In this document: in pieces, positions 53,045-63,021 of the stretch | How positions within the stretch are numbered: the first letter of the stretch is position 1 | Layout: each line of letters begins with the position of its first letter | Assembly (NCBI GenBank): GCA_032433595.1 | Contig: JASWJB010000204.1 | Span: 1 to 64,000 of the forward strand | DNA length: 64,000 bases | Source: Conoideocrella luteorostrata | Lineage: Eukaryota > Ascomycota > Sordariomycetes > Hypocreales > Clavicipitaceae | Direction: 5' to 3' | Translations under genes and position numbers: made by a program | Notes under the pieces: generated by a model | The model's database searches: none | What the model saw: only the letters and a program-made list of their open reading frames with translations | Told to the model about the DNA's origin: nothing

Positions 53045-53640
53045 ATGGCAGCTGGAAAGCGACGGCTGTCCTCAGTGCTACCCGCCCGACCTCATTGCTC
53101 CACTACTGCATCTCAAGGAGTTCAAGGCAATAGTGGGCTACTGGCAATCGTATCCTGGGCAGGTGATGTGGTGTTTGGCGCCGAGAACAGCGAATGGCTG
53201 GAGTTCCGCGCCTTCCAGCGCCGGGTACGGCAACCATCTCGAAGGAAGCCCTTTAGCGAATACAAAGGCGAGGCTCGCGAAGCTGTCAAACGCATGGACT
53301 TGATGGTGGGGTTCCGCTACTGTCGGAGCTTGAGCCGACAGAGCTAGTTGGGCCAGTGGATCGAGTTCCAGGCTTACTGGCTTGAGCGCCTTGAGGTGTT
53401 GGAAAGGAACCGAGATGGATTGAAATAGGAGCTGAACGAGACCCTGCGGAAGCCAAAGAGTCTAGACGCCATCGTTGCCGAACGCGAGGCGGACGACAAA
53501 GCATCTTTCTAGCAAGTCTTGGAGAATGCTGAGCACCCCGTTGTCCCGGAAACAAAAAGGCTGAACCACAGCTAGATGATCATGCCAGAGAGCCCCGCGC
53601 CAAGATTCTTGATGTCATGGAGCCTTCACTAATGTCAGTC
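53045..53640 (+). pseudogene. Repeat-associated coding remnant with three TAG stops
   Basis: One plus frame is broken by TAG at 53345, 53426 and 53510, each readable as CAG, with coherent sequence on both sides: SEWLEFRAFQRRVRQ, LGQWIEFQAYWLERLEVLER, ELNETLRKPKSLDAIVAERE, QVLENAEHPVVPETKRLNH. The composition is charged and helical. A later frameshift (near 53570) leads to LDDHAREPRAKILDVMEPSL. It ends about 130 bp before an LTR, so it is probably an internal or adjacent gene of a retroelement, perhaps gag-like. I cannot name the family. Confidence 0.45.
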
Positions 53641-53773
53641 GTTCTCAAGGTTCAATTGGAACAGGAAGAGCAAACTGCTCCAATCCCAACCTCAGCCCCA
53701 ATAATAAACTTGAGAATGTATGACCGTCAGTTCTCTCCTAAGTTGCGGGAGTTTAAGGAGACTGTTGGAATAT

Positions 53774-53966
53774 TGTTGGAATCCTACCGCCAAGCACATC
53801 AAAGAGCACGGAGCGAGTCACGTGGTCACCTTTCGGCCACGATATTTATACGGCGATATCGAGCCTCCCACTTTGACTTGTTTTGTTCTTCTTAGATAAC
53901 CAGACAGAGACTTATGAATATATTGCATTTGAAGCCGATGATCTAGATCATTGCACAACCCTGTGC
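53774..53966 (+). mobile_element. Diverged LTR related to family B
   Basis: It starts TGTTGGAATCCTACCGCCAAG, with an extra TGTTGGAAT 11 bp before. It keeps the layout of family B, CACGTGGTCACC, ATTTATACGGCG and CTTCTTAGATA, and ends CCCTGTGCAACCCACA. Its sequence is clearly different from the other family B copies. Confidence 0.5.
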
Positions 53967-53967
53967 A

Positions 53968-54161
53968 ACCCACAGATACCTCGTCAAGCGTACGAGCGAA
54001 GGTCACGTGGTCACCCTAGCGCGCCTCTTTATACGGCGCGCTTGGCAGCATACCTCTTCCTCTTCTTCTTCTTTTCATAGTCACGAATAAATTGAATTGT
54101 TTTGCTTATTGTTTTACTTCACCTTCTGACGTCGACGTGAGAAACCCCTGTGCTTCATACA
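53968..54161 (+). mobile_element. 5'-truncated LTR, family B, in tandem with the previous one
   Basis: It lacks the first bases and begins CCTCGTCAAGCGTACGAGCG. It then follows family B closely (CACGTGGTCACCCTAGCGCG, CTCTTTATACGGCGCGC, AATTGAATTGTTTTGC) to CTTCATACA. It directly abuts the preceding diverged LTR. Confidence 0.6.
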
Positions 54162-54896
54162 GAGACAGGTTCAGCGACTCGTGCGGGACTTGGAACGGCA
54201 CATGGTTTTGCTCTAGTGGGTCGAGGAGTGGCGGCCGGAGATGGCCTAATTTAACTAATTTTGCTAAAGGGTTCGCTAATAATTCGCGACTTTAGGATAT
54301 AGCATACTAGCAGACCTAATATTACGTACGAGCTGTGGGTGGTGCTTATCACGGCGCAGTTTCCCTATCGGTACAGGAGCGATCTGAAGATGAGACTGCC
54401 TGTTAATGTGGGAGATGCAATTGACTGGAGCGAGTTGGTCCCCCGTGTTGCGTGGATTTCAAAGCTATAACTATCTGCGGTGTGCTCAAGATCACGAATT
54501 CGTGCTGCTGGCTTAAGGGAGAGCAAATGATGAATATTGTTGCGATTACGAAATCTCTAATGCAGGCGCTCGGCTACAGCGAATCAAGTAGCATGCATTC
54601 CTAATGCCAAATAACAGAGTTGTAGAATTTCGCGAATCTAATGACTCATATTGCAATAAGGTTCAGCAATGCGTATTTCTGCACCGCCCACCTATATAAC
54701 CACTTTCTTTTTCTTTCTTCTCCTTTTCTTCACTTACCATGCCCTGATATCTACCAAGTTCTGTCTCAAAGAATAAAAACCATCCAAGTTTCTCGAGCTC
54801 CACCAAGTCTGTCCATTTTACTCACAATCCGCTGTAGAAAATACGGATGCGGAATTTCAACATATTTATCTCACTGTACGCCAAACCTCCGCCCTC
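54162..54896. other. Intergenic; promoter of the F-box gene
   Basis: No supported gene. CCTATATAAC at 54691-54700 is a TATA-like box about 200 bp upstream of the F-box gene, followed by a long pyrimidine tract (TTTCTTTTTCTTTCTTCTCC), a common fungal core promoter arrangement. Confidence 0.5.
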
Positions 54897-55571
54897 ATGA
54901 TGGAAAACAGCTTTCCAAACGCCATGAAAAACTGGGAGCATTTGCCACCCGAAATTCGTCTTATGATATTAGAAGCAACCACAGAGCAGAAATCTCCCGG
55001 TTGGTCTTCGTTAGCCTCCGTCTGCAAAGAATGGCAGGCTTTCATCGAGAAAAAGAATTTCCGAAGCCTAAGGCTGCAAGTTCCATGCCTGGATGAATTT
55101 CAACGCATTGTTATTCGTCAGAGGAAGCTTGTCCAGCATATCCAGCTCGATATTGAAGGTGGACCATATGCCCGCTGGAACAAGCCATCGCCAATGTGCT
55201 CTATCATCGAACAAGCAACTCGGAAACTCTCTTCAATTCTCAGCACCTTGGAACCAGACATTTCCCTGACTGTGGAACTCAATAGACACGCTTCCGATGA
55301 CGACAGTCACATGGTCAAGCTCATTTATTTCTCCTCTGATGACGGTGAAACTTCTACGCATGGTGTTGAAGGAATTAACTCTCGGTGGCATGACCCGGGG
55401 CTTATCTGGTTCGATGAGTTGACCATTCCGGGCTATATCATCACTCTCGGGCTAATTGAAAAGAAACTCCCGAAAGGTTTCTTGCCCAAGTTACGAAGAA
55501 ATGAGCGTTATTGGATACCGGCAATTCCGTCACCTGCTCATCTACCCGACTCTGCAGCTTATCATGAGTAA
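54897..55571 (+). CDS. F-box-like protein
   Basis: A single exon of 224 residues from ATG 54897; ATG 54900 is an equally possible start. Residues 14-58 fit a fungal F-box-like motif: WEHLPPEIRLMILEATTEQ, then WSSLASVCKEWQAFIEKKNF and RSLRLQ. F-box proteins join substrates to SKP1-cullin ubiquitin ligases. The rest has no repeat domain. It contains an acidic loop (NRHASDDDSHMVKL) and a short C-terminal globular part (WFDELTIPGYIITLGLIEKK). The length is short for the group, so the protein may be complete but minimal, or the last part of a longer ancestor. The frame is intact. Confidence 0.7.
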   Translation: MMENSFPNAMKNWEHLPPEIRLMILEATTEQKSPGWSSLASVCKEWQAFIEKKNFRSLRLQVPCLDEFQRIVIRQRKLVQHIQLDIEGGPYARWNKPSPMCSIIEQATRKLSSILSTLEPDISLTVELNRHASDDDSHMVKLIYFSSDDGETSTHGVEGINSRWHDPGLIWFDELTIPGYIITLGLIEKKLPKGFLPKLRRNERYWIPAIPSPAHLPDSAAYHE

Positions 55572-56922
55572 ACTTTGTCTTTTAAATTGCTTGTGCGCGA
55601 GCCATTGTGAGCAATAGATAGATTAGGTACATTGAAAATTTACTATGGCACGTATTTACATCTACAGCATAATCTCCATTCTAGGAATGGCTATCGCTAA
55701 CTCCCAATTCTTTTGTCTTATCAGCTCGACGTCTGGTATCGCTTAACTAGAAGTCGGGAGGGAAATCCCATGTCAGTTTAAATTATTTTCTCATTCAATT
55801 TCATGATTTACCTACTTGCTTTATGTGACCGGGTAGAGCTGATCATGTTATACGGTAAACTCTTTTCAATTCTTCCATGGCGCTCGCCGGCTAGTTCATT
55901 TATTTCAGCCATTGTCTCTATCACGAAGACCGGCTGTAAGTTACAGCTTGGCTAGGTACTCTGTGCGAGATAGCCAAGATTGCCAAGCAAACCTTTACTG
56001 GGACGGGAGTTTGATAAGCCCGTGACCACTATTTAACCCAGCCACTAGTACACTGTAAACTTATCGGATCGACTATTACTACCGATATTGTACTAACAAC
56101 GCTAGCCCTCCCCACAGTATTCCCTGTACAGTAGATTTGACCTTCAGCCTCAAGGTCTAGGCCTCAGCATGGCTCTATTAAAGGATCACAATACTAAATG
56201 CATTTGCGAAAGGGGTAATAAAATAAAGCGAGAGGGGATGGGTAGCATGGAAGTGCGCCTAGCCAGACAACTTGGGCGGAAATGCGACTCTCACCTACGT
56301 CGAGTAGCGGCGTTACCTTGAATCACCACATACCCGCTTCAATGTGACTTGTACCGAGTTTTCTCAGTTACGCAAGCGACTTCTTTACAAAGAGCTACAT
56401 CGCACATGAGGCCCGCAAGTGCCCGACCGCCGGTTAAGGGCATCACCACCTTAGGCCAGGGTTTCACCTTAACATAAGTCTTGACAAGGGAGACAGCGGA
56501 CTCTTTACCGCATAAGCATGATTATGCTGTTGCTCTAAAATTTTATTGTCGGGCTTATTAGGCCGCTCCAAAGGTGCTCTGGCAGCATGGAATTTATCGG
56601 GAGCTTCATGAAATGCTTCATAGGGCGTTTTGGTGTGCTAGGTTTTGGAATATCTCTACAAGTCCCTAGGCCGGCAGATGCAAGGCATGGGAGCGAGTGT
56701 CTCCAATTCGCGAATGTGAAAACCCTCGCAACGGGGTCGGCTTCGGCCTGCCAGTCATTTTGGTGGCGTTACATGCAGCAATAATCAGAATCCGTCCTGA
56801 TACGTCGACTTTTGTTGCCATCCGTCGCTCACGTGATGGTCTGCGTCGTCCATTGCCGCCCTCCACACGCCATCCACTCGACAATCTTGACGGTCCATCA
56901 CGCTCGCAGCAATATACGTATA
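55572..56922. other. Intergenic, no gene seen
   Basis: There is no frame over 60 codons between 55572 and 56586, which is unusual for over 1 kb here and fits slightly AT-richer non-coding DNA. Frames at 56587-56900 overlap the kinase promoter and look random. Confidence 0.5.
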
Positions 56923-57972
56923 ATGAGTCAAGCGACCAGCCGTGTTATCGCGCTTTCGGAGCGCCAGTTAGCCAATTTTTTCCGCGAGCTGACTTCCACG
57001 ACGCAGAACATGTGCGACCAAGTGGCCCGAGAACTTATCCTCGGGCTTCATCACGCAGCGCCTGTGCAAGGCGCCACCAGCTACACCGTCGTGCCTGACA
57101 ATGGGGCCAGCTTCGTTGTCCAGTTTCGCCCCGACCGTTACAGCCTAGACCTCAACTTCCTCGGATGCGTAGAGCAAGCTTATCCGGGCTTCATGCCTCA
57201 CTACGAACAGCCTGGGAGGCTAGGCAAGCTCGAAATCTACAAGATAGACGATGTGCGCGGAGATTCCATGTCTATTGCCGTGGATGAGTTGCGGGCGGAC
57301 GGCTGCGCCCTTCTAAAGCAAACCGTGCAAGACTTTGGCAGGTCCGTTGACGCCACACCGACGTCTTTCTGAGCGTGCAACTAACTTTGTGGACGTAGAT
57401 TCTTCGCCTCGGCGTGGCACAACATACCTAACCCTTATCCACACCCGCGCAAAGATGATGTGTACGAAAGCTACCTGTCGCAGCTCATGCAGCTCTCCGC
57501 GGGGCTGCCCCGTCGCTTTCGCTCGACATTAGACAACCTCATAACCAAGCTTCCGGCGCTCACTGACGGGCAATGGCTGATGGTGCCTCATCACACTGAC
57601 CTCGTGGAGGACAACATCCACGTGGACCGGACCACGGGCCGTATCACGGGCATTTGTGACTGGGAGGATACTGTCGTTGGTCCGTTCGGGACGTCGCTCT
57701 GGTCCCTGGAAACTCTGCTCGGGATGCGGTCGAATAGTGAGGGCTGGCGCTATCATGCCAACCATCAAGAACTCCGAAACTTGTTCTGGGAGGCTTTCTA
57801 TACCGCCCTGGGACCCGTCTCTGGGGCTCAGAGGGCCCACATTAAAGCTGCGAGATCGGTGGGCTTTTTCCTGGAGAATGGTTTTGTGTATATCGATGAG
57901 GTGAACAAGGCCCCCATCAAGAAGGGGAGCTGGGAGATGCTTTATCTCGATGCTGTTGCTCGATGGCTTTGA
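56923..57972 (+). CDS. APH-fold (phosphotransferase family) protein, intact
   Basis: Exons 56923-57341 and 57399-57972 join across a 57-nt intron (branch ACTAAC, acceptor GTAG) and give 330 residues. The N-lobe has SYTVVPDNGASFVVQFRPDR; the linker has LEIYKIDDVRGDSMSIAVDE. The catalytic loop is MVPHHTDLVEDNIHVD (about residue 204, the H-x-D...N pattern), and TGICDWEDTVVGPFGTSLWS supplies the metal-binding Asp. These residues are all present, so activity is possible. Fungal APH-like proteins are numerous and mostly of unknown substrate (small-molecule kinases related to choline or aminoglycoside kinases). No link to antibiotic resistance is implied. It is the only intact one of three APH-type loci in the window. 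Confidence 0.8.
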
Positions 57973-59073
57973 GCTTTTGGTAGATGATAGCGGCAGTGTA
58001 TAGTTGAAGTTTGTCGACTAGCTCTCGAGCTGAAGCCACCTTAGCGCTCCGATGAATGGTAAGTCGGTATCGAATTGCCCAATTGCTGCACCTTTACCGT
58101 GATTCCGGCCCCGGATTCTCAGTAGAGAGATGTTCCGGCCCTGCTCGGGGCTCTGTCCCGAGGAGGTAGGTGGACGGACCCAGCTGAGCCTGACGTGCCC
58201 TGGTAGCCCTGTCAATGACCCATGAGATTGGAGGTGGCCATTAAATAAGTATTCCCTCAGCAACCTTGTAGCCCTCTACCAGAGTGATCGGCCGCTAGGT
58301 GAGCAGCACCTCGTTGACTGTTCGTACCAGTGCGCCGCGTCTAGACTGACCGGAACCACACTGCAAATATTGGGCTGGTTGTGGGCGAAGACCAAAGTGC
58401 AATTTGAGAATAGACTTGTGAGAGATGACCACAAAAATAAATAGAATGGCACGGTGTCCGTACTTCACGGTACAACACAAGCCCGGACTTCCCACCAAGA
58501 CCTTCCAGTTCGAGATTAATCCCTGTGGGGCTAGATGGGGCCGCTTAGAGGATGCGGCACGGCCCGATCCCTGGGATAGCGGCTGTATTAAGCCGCCTTT
58601 CTAACCCTTTACCAACGGTTCCAGTCACCTAAACTCCACCAGAAGTCCGACGCCCCTGTCGATAAAACGTCAGCAAAAGTTCCCTTGCCAGCGGCACATG
58701 GGGAGAAAGATTGCACGAGCACTCTGCAAAGGGCGAGCCGCGGTGAAGGACCTATAAATGCCTCAAACACGCCCTCTTGTTTTGTTCTTGCTGTGCCTAC
58801 CTACTGGATCCGCATTAATGGATCGGCTGATTGGGATACGTTATTAGCAGCTTGCTGACACGAGCTATGGTTACCCCAACACGGCGCCTAATCACGTTCG
58901 TAGGTCCTCTAATCACTATTTGACGTGATCCTCAAGCGATGGCTCGCCAGTGACGACTGAGAGCGCAGTATCTGTTTTAGTCTGATTGGTTACCGTCCAA
59001 TAACCACTATTTCATCTGCAGCCGCAGAGTCTCATAAGATTTGCCAGCCAAAACAAAGAAGAGAGAAGCCACA
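57973..59073. other. Intergenic, no recognised gene
   Basis: Minus frames at 58018-58263 and 58295-58498 are unrecognised. At about 58986-59006 GATTGGTTACC and TCCAATAACC give two CCAAT boxes facing each other, about 75 bp upstream of a small ORF. Confidence 0.4.
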
Positions 59074-59187
59074 ATGCCTTCCAGCATGCGTGCCGGATTG
59101 CCAGCCATGACTGTGGGTGGAGCAACGTCCTTTTTTTTAATCTTATTAGCGTCTAGCTACGGAGTATACTTGAAGAACCAAATGTGA
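59074..59187 (+). CDS. Possible 37-residue single-span membrane protein
   Basis: The frame MPSSMRAGLPAMTVGGATSF continues FLILLASSYGVYLKNQM and a stop: a short polar start, one 20-residue hydrophobic helix and a basic end. This is the shape of tiny mitochondrial or ER membrane subunits and assembly factors. The ATG has a good context (CCACAATGC) and lies about 75 bp after a pair of CCAAT boxes. GTGAGTGAG overlaps the stop codon, so an intron may begin at 59184 and the real protein may be longer. Family not identified. Confidence 0.35.
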   Translation: MPSSMRAGLPAMTVGGATSFFLILLASSYGVYLKNQM

Positions 59188-59838
59188 GTGAGCGGGGGAG
59201 ATCAGAAAAAAGAGGTGCTGTTGCTCACCTTGGTAACAATAAGTCCAGCGCCCTATGAACTTCTTTCGCCGATCACACGCCCCGGAAGAATTATCACGCC
59301 CCCGCCAATCCAACAATTTTGTTCAATGGTAATTTCACAGCAACATTGGAGTCCTTGCCGCGCTCTGCCCTTCTTAGGATGGATTGACAGCAATCACGAT
59401 GTCAGCGGCCAACGAAGGTGGCGGGGCTGCTCTGCGATTGTCACCGAAGCCGAAACTGCGTTCAAGCCCGACAGCTCAGTCATTGACGCTCAGCATAGAA
59501 GACAGTTCTAAAGGGGCGTTGCCCACCAAGATCCTCTCCATCCCTCATCTCCACCCGCATTCGACGCAATTGTGCAGACGTCCTACGTCATCCCCGGGAC
59601 TCCGGGCAACATTGTCAGTTCCGGTGTGCAGGCTAATTTCTCATTCTTTGCCGGCACTTCCATAAATTCCGTCAATAATGTCGATGCCATGCAGTCCTTC
59701 AACATTGACACGCTCGAGACGAGGCGGTTGAAGAGTGAGCCGCAAGACGACGATAAAGATATCGTAGCTCGCTTGCAGGAACAGAAGTGCAGGCCGCCAT
59801 TCGCGGAGGCTTATACGGAGCGTGTCCAATATACATGA
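59188..59838 (+). pseudogene. Unrecognised coding remnant
   Basis: Two plus frames, 59188-59511 and 59572-59838, read coherently one after the other (PYELLSPITRPGR, AIVTEAETAFKPDSSVIDAQ, then TSYVIPGTPGNIVSSGVQAN and FFAGTSINSVNNVDAMQSF). They are joined by a frame change near 59510. The look is that of a secreted or enzyme protein, but I cannot name it. It could also be downstream exons of the small ORF before it. Confidence 0.3.
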
Positions 59839-60013
59839 TCAGTGGACTGAAAATAGCGCATGGCCTGTCCGTTCAATGCGAGGAATCCATATCTATGTGA
59901 GAATCAGCAGGCGGCACTGCTCCGATCGGCCGAAAAAAGCGATTTGGTGTGAGTAGCACATTTAAAATGGCATCGGAAGAAGAGATTATCTTTGCTTAAT
60001 TAGGTTTATAAGA

Positions 60014-60253
60014 TTAAGCTATAGAGTCGCAAGGTGACCACCGGGGCTCGGAAAATGCGTATGAAGCTAGCTCTGCTTTCTTCATGGCGACGACAATGGG
60101 GATGGGGGTTTCAAAGGCGTGGAGTTTGTGTTTGTGAGCGCAGATTCTGTCCTGGGTGAAGACGAGGGCGATATTGAGGAGGAAGACGAGGCACAAGGAC
60201 GGTACCTGGAGCTCAAGGGTGGCAATGAGGAGTACTATGCTCACATGGGTCAA
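60014..60253 (-). pseudogene. C-terminal fragment of a membrane-protein-like gene
   Basis: The minus frame has a strongly hydrophobic start (VSIVLLIATLELQVPSLCLV, FLLNIALVF) and then a hydrophilic, conserved-looking tail (HKLHAFETPIPIVVAMKKAE, LASYAFSEPRW). Any upstream exons would lie to the right, where an LTR with a perfect target duplication is inserted 100 bp away. Function unknown. Confidence 0.3.
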
Positions 60254-60351
60254 GCGTGATGCATTTTGTCTACGATATAACTTCCTACCATATGACTAGG
60301 ACTTGCCACTTAATCTCCCATCATAAATCAGATTCTCGCCCGCTCGCCACT

Positions 60352-60593
60352 TGTTGGATTACACGTGTGTGTGTGTGTGGGTGGATATGTGGATACACGG
60401 GCTGTGAGAGAAAGGATACGTGGCCTCTGGGCCTAAGGTAGGAATTCAGGACGGGCGCGTCTCAGATTGTAGGGGTATTTGTAGGGGGATTTGGACGAGG
60501 CCGTCAGACGAGGGATTCTGGATCCATCATCTAAGTAACACTGCACATCCTATCAATGAAAACAACTTTGAACCTCTCCTATAAATTCCAACA
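60352..60593 (+). mobile_element. Complete solo LTR, family A, with perfect target duplication
   Basis: 242 bp from TGTTGGATTACACGTG to AATTCCAACA, flanked on both sides by CCACT. It defines the ends of family A. TGTTGGA and TCCAACA ends with 5-bp duplications are typical of LTR retrotransposons, often copia-type. It contains a GT dinucleotide run near its start. No internal region remains, so it arose by LTR-LTR recombination. Confidence 0.85.
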
Positions 60594-60815
60594 CCACTCT
60601 TGACAAAAAGGTCGCCAGCTGTCTTCGCTACCTGAAATCAAATGACCTTGCTTGTAGCAACGGTAGATCGAAAAGCCTTTTTGCCCCTTGAAACCTACCT
60701 GGTATCTGAACGACTAGGCAGTAAAAGCGCTTGGAAGTAATTTTATCAAGAGACGACATAGTCAATTGAGCGAGCACTTGTCGTCTATATTCCACTTGAG
60801 CGCAGGACCTCCTGT

Positions 60816-61069
60816 TGTCAGAAGCGACAGTATGGAAGTGACTTGGGGGGGGGGATAACAAGCATGTAAATTGATGAATATTGACGATAATGACTGATTG
60901 ACTGATTCCTTCTTCCAATTCCTGCCCAAATGCTTCCTTTTATGCCTGCTTTCCTGCCTCTGATATCTCGTACCCCTCGTATCCCGCATTATCGACCTTT
61001 CCGAGGTCATGACCAAATTTCTCCGTGATATTCAATAGCCTTCCACACTATTGACTATCCTATCCAACA
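60816..61069 (+). mobile_element. Solo LTR, family C
   Basis: It begins TGTCAGAAGCGACAG and ends CTATCCAACA, 254 bp. It is about 85-90% alike to 15675-15930 by eye, with a run of ten G at 60845-60855 in place of GAAGGG. The flanking 5-mers do not match. Confidence 0.65.
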
Positions 61070-62417
61070 ATACAGCGTGTTCTTAGGCACTGTGATTAGT
61101 GGTTAGGTGTAATTTCAGTTTGCATTGATGATGCTCATATATTCATCGGTATTGACGGTACCACAATATGCTGAACAAAAGCTTCACAGCCGTATTCTTT
61201 GGCCGCAAGAACTGACAACGCGTAGAGTTGTTTATGTCTTGAACTTGATGCAGGCAAGTTCTTCGATCGGACTGGCTGACTATGGTCTGAGTTCCTGAAC
61301 TCTGGATTGAACAAGTAAACTATGGAAATATTATGCGTCAGAAACAGAAGCTGAAAAGGAGTTAGATAAATCCAGTCTACTAGCTCGACCGTCTCATTCA
61401 AAAAGTACTGGTAGGTTGTTATCTCGACTTGTCAAACACGTGCGAGCAAAAACACAGAAAACTAATAGTATTAAAATTAAAAAACACACCAGTCGGATCA
61501 AAGTAATTAAAGCAGCGAAGTAGAAATCCCGAAAATGTCAGCGGGGATCTAGGCATTGCAGATCGGTCCTTCTTTCTGATTTTCTTGTTTTTGTCTTCTT
61601 TTTTAGCTAAGAAATTGTTTATTATAAACGTTCTCGACGATCAACTCTGATGTTTGGCATTTGCCACGCCCGTGAACTCTATAGCCAAGTCACGCAGCAC
61701 CTGATGAACTATTAAAACTTGCTAACCATGTTATTCGCAAACGAAAGTACAATCGGAGCTTGTTGTTTCAACTTAGCCTTTAATTTTTAATAGACCATCA
61801 GTCAAAACCTATCCTTGTTCAAAAGAGGTTCCCCCCCCCTTTTTTTTTAAACTATAATAGTGCACGGGATATTTGATGCAATCTTGGGTATCCACTTCAC
61901 AGTAAGAGCCTTGTCTTCTTAGCATGTTCTGACGGTGGATGCATGTATTCATGTGCCCAGCATCAGTGGACGATACATTGTTGACGTGATCTACATAAAA
62001 ATTCATATATTATAGTTGTTGAATTCATATTATAGCTTGCTCGCGGAAGAGTTTTTCCGGTGGGTCGGCTAATGCCCCAGAGAGGTTAAATAAGACACCT
62101 TCTACACTACTGACTTATATATTGTACTTGCCGGGCAACTTTATCTATATAGCACAATCCTTCAGGATAGCCTAACATAAAATGAAAAGAATCTTGATTT
62201 CCTACATAAAGACTAGAATCATATGAAAACTAACTACTTGTTGAAAGTAGAAACGACATGAATAAACGAACAATACTTCACCCAGGTCATATTCTTCCCC
62301 TTTTACACAAAAGCAAGGAGCATTAGGCCAATCTTCCAGCCAAAGAAAACCTAGGATAGTTTGTCCTTGACTGGATTCCTATCAGTAGCTCCGTTCAGCC
62401 TCTGGGACCGCTAAAAT
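61070..62417. other. No recognised gene
   Basis: A minus frame at 61135-61401 (88 codons) and one at 61809-62006 are unrecognised. The interval is AT-rich with homopolymer runs (CCCCCCCC then T runs near 61830). Confidence 0.4.
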
Positions 62418-63021
62418 TTACGACCAAGCTAATTTATGCCAAGGCTTTTTGGCAGCGCCAGCATTTTGTCCCATATGTGCTAGGAAACCATCCGCAAAGC
62501 TGCCACTATTGATTAAGGCGTTACGTAGTTCGTCGTCTTTTGTTGAAGGTGGGAAAAAGACATCTTTAAGTGTATTTCCTAATTTTTGATACCAGGGCTT
62601 GGAAGGGTTCGAAGGGTTGCTAGATGGCTGCCCCGGAGTGCTAGTTTGCTGTTCCGGGGTGCCAGTTTGCTGTTCCGGGGTGCTAGTTTGCTGTTACTGA
62701 GTGCTAGTTTCCTGTTGCGGAGCTCCTGGAAGAGTTGCACCGCTATTCGACTTATCATCTGAAGGTTCAATAGGGGGTGGGTTGTATTCTCCTGAGGATT
62801 CAGAGTCGAACTCGCGCTTATTCAACAATGGTTGAACATTGGATGACTCAGGTGACGTAAGTTCAGTCGTCCTCAAGTGTTTATTGATTGGCACAGCATG
62901 CACATCTTTTAATATTAGATTCCTTTCCAAACAGTGCTATATGCATATGTCAATAAGGATTGGATAACGTCAACATACAAAGAGACGCTTGGAGCGCTAT
63001 ATAAAAGAGAGTTGTCTTCAT
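62418..63021 (-). CDS. Secreted Thr/Gln/Pro-repeat protein with a nonsense codon in its repeat
   Basis: ATG at 63021 begins a signal peptide (MKTTLFYIALQASL). A 73-nt intron (62978-62906, donor GTATGT, acceptor TTAAAAG) joins it in frame to YVHAVPINKHLRTTELTSPE, with a likely cleavage after VHA. An acidic Ser/Pro-rich part follows, then 21-bp repeats encoding QQTSTPE (four units), then a conserved-looking C-terminus (WYQKLGNTLKDVFFPPSTKD, GSFADGFLAHMGQNAGAAKK) ending at 62418. TAA at 62694-62696 replaces the GAA of the first repeat unit, so the direct product is 84 residues; without it 176. CTATATAAAG at 63176-63167 is a TATA box about 150 bp upstream. The family is unknown, and the shape is that of a secreted effector or cell-surface protein. 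Confidence 0.6.
62630..62705 (-). repeat. 21-bp coding tandem repeat
   Basis: Units CAGCAAACTAGCACCCCGGA plus A, about 3.5 copies with few changes, in frame with the secreted protein. Confidence 0.8.

Noticed and set aside
942..54161. An intact LTR retrotransposon between family B LTRs
   Set aside because: No protease, reverse transcriptase or RNase H sequence lies between copies, and distances and orientations do not fit one element.
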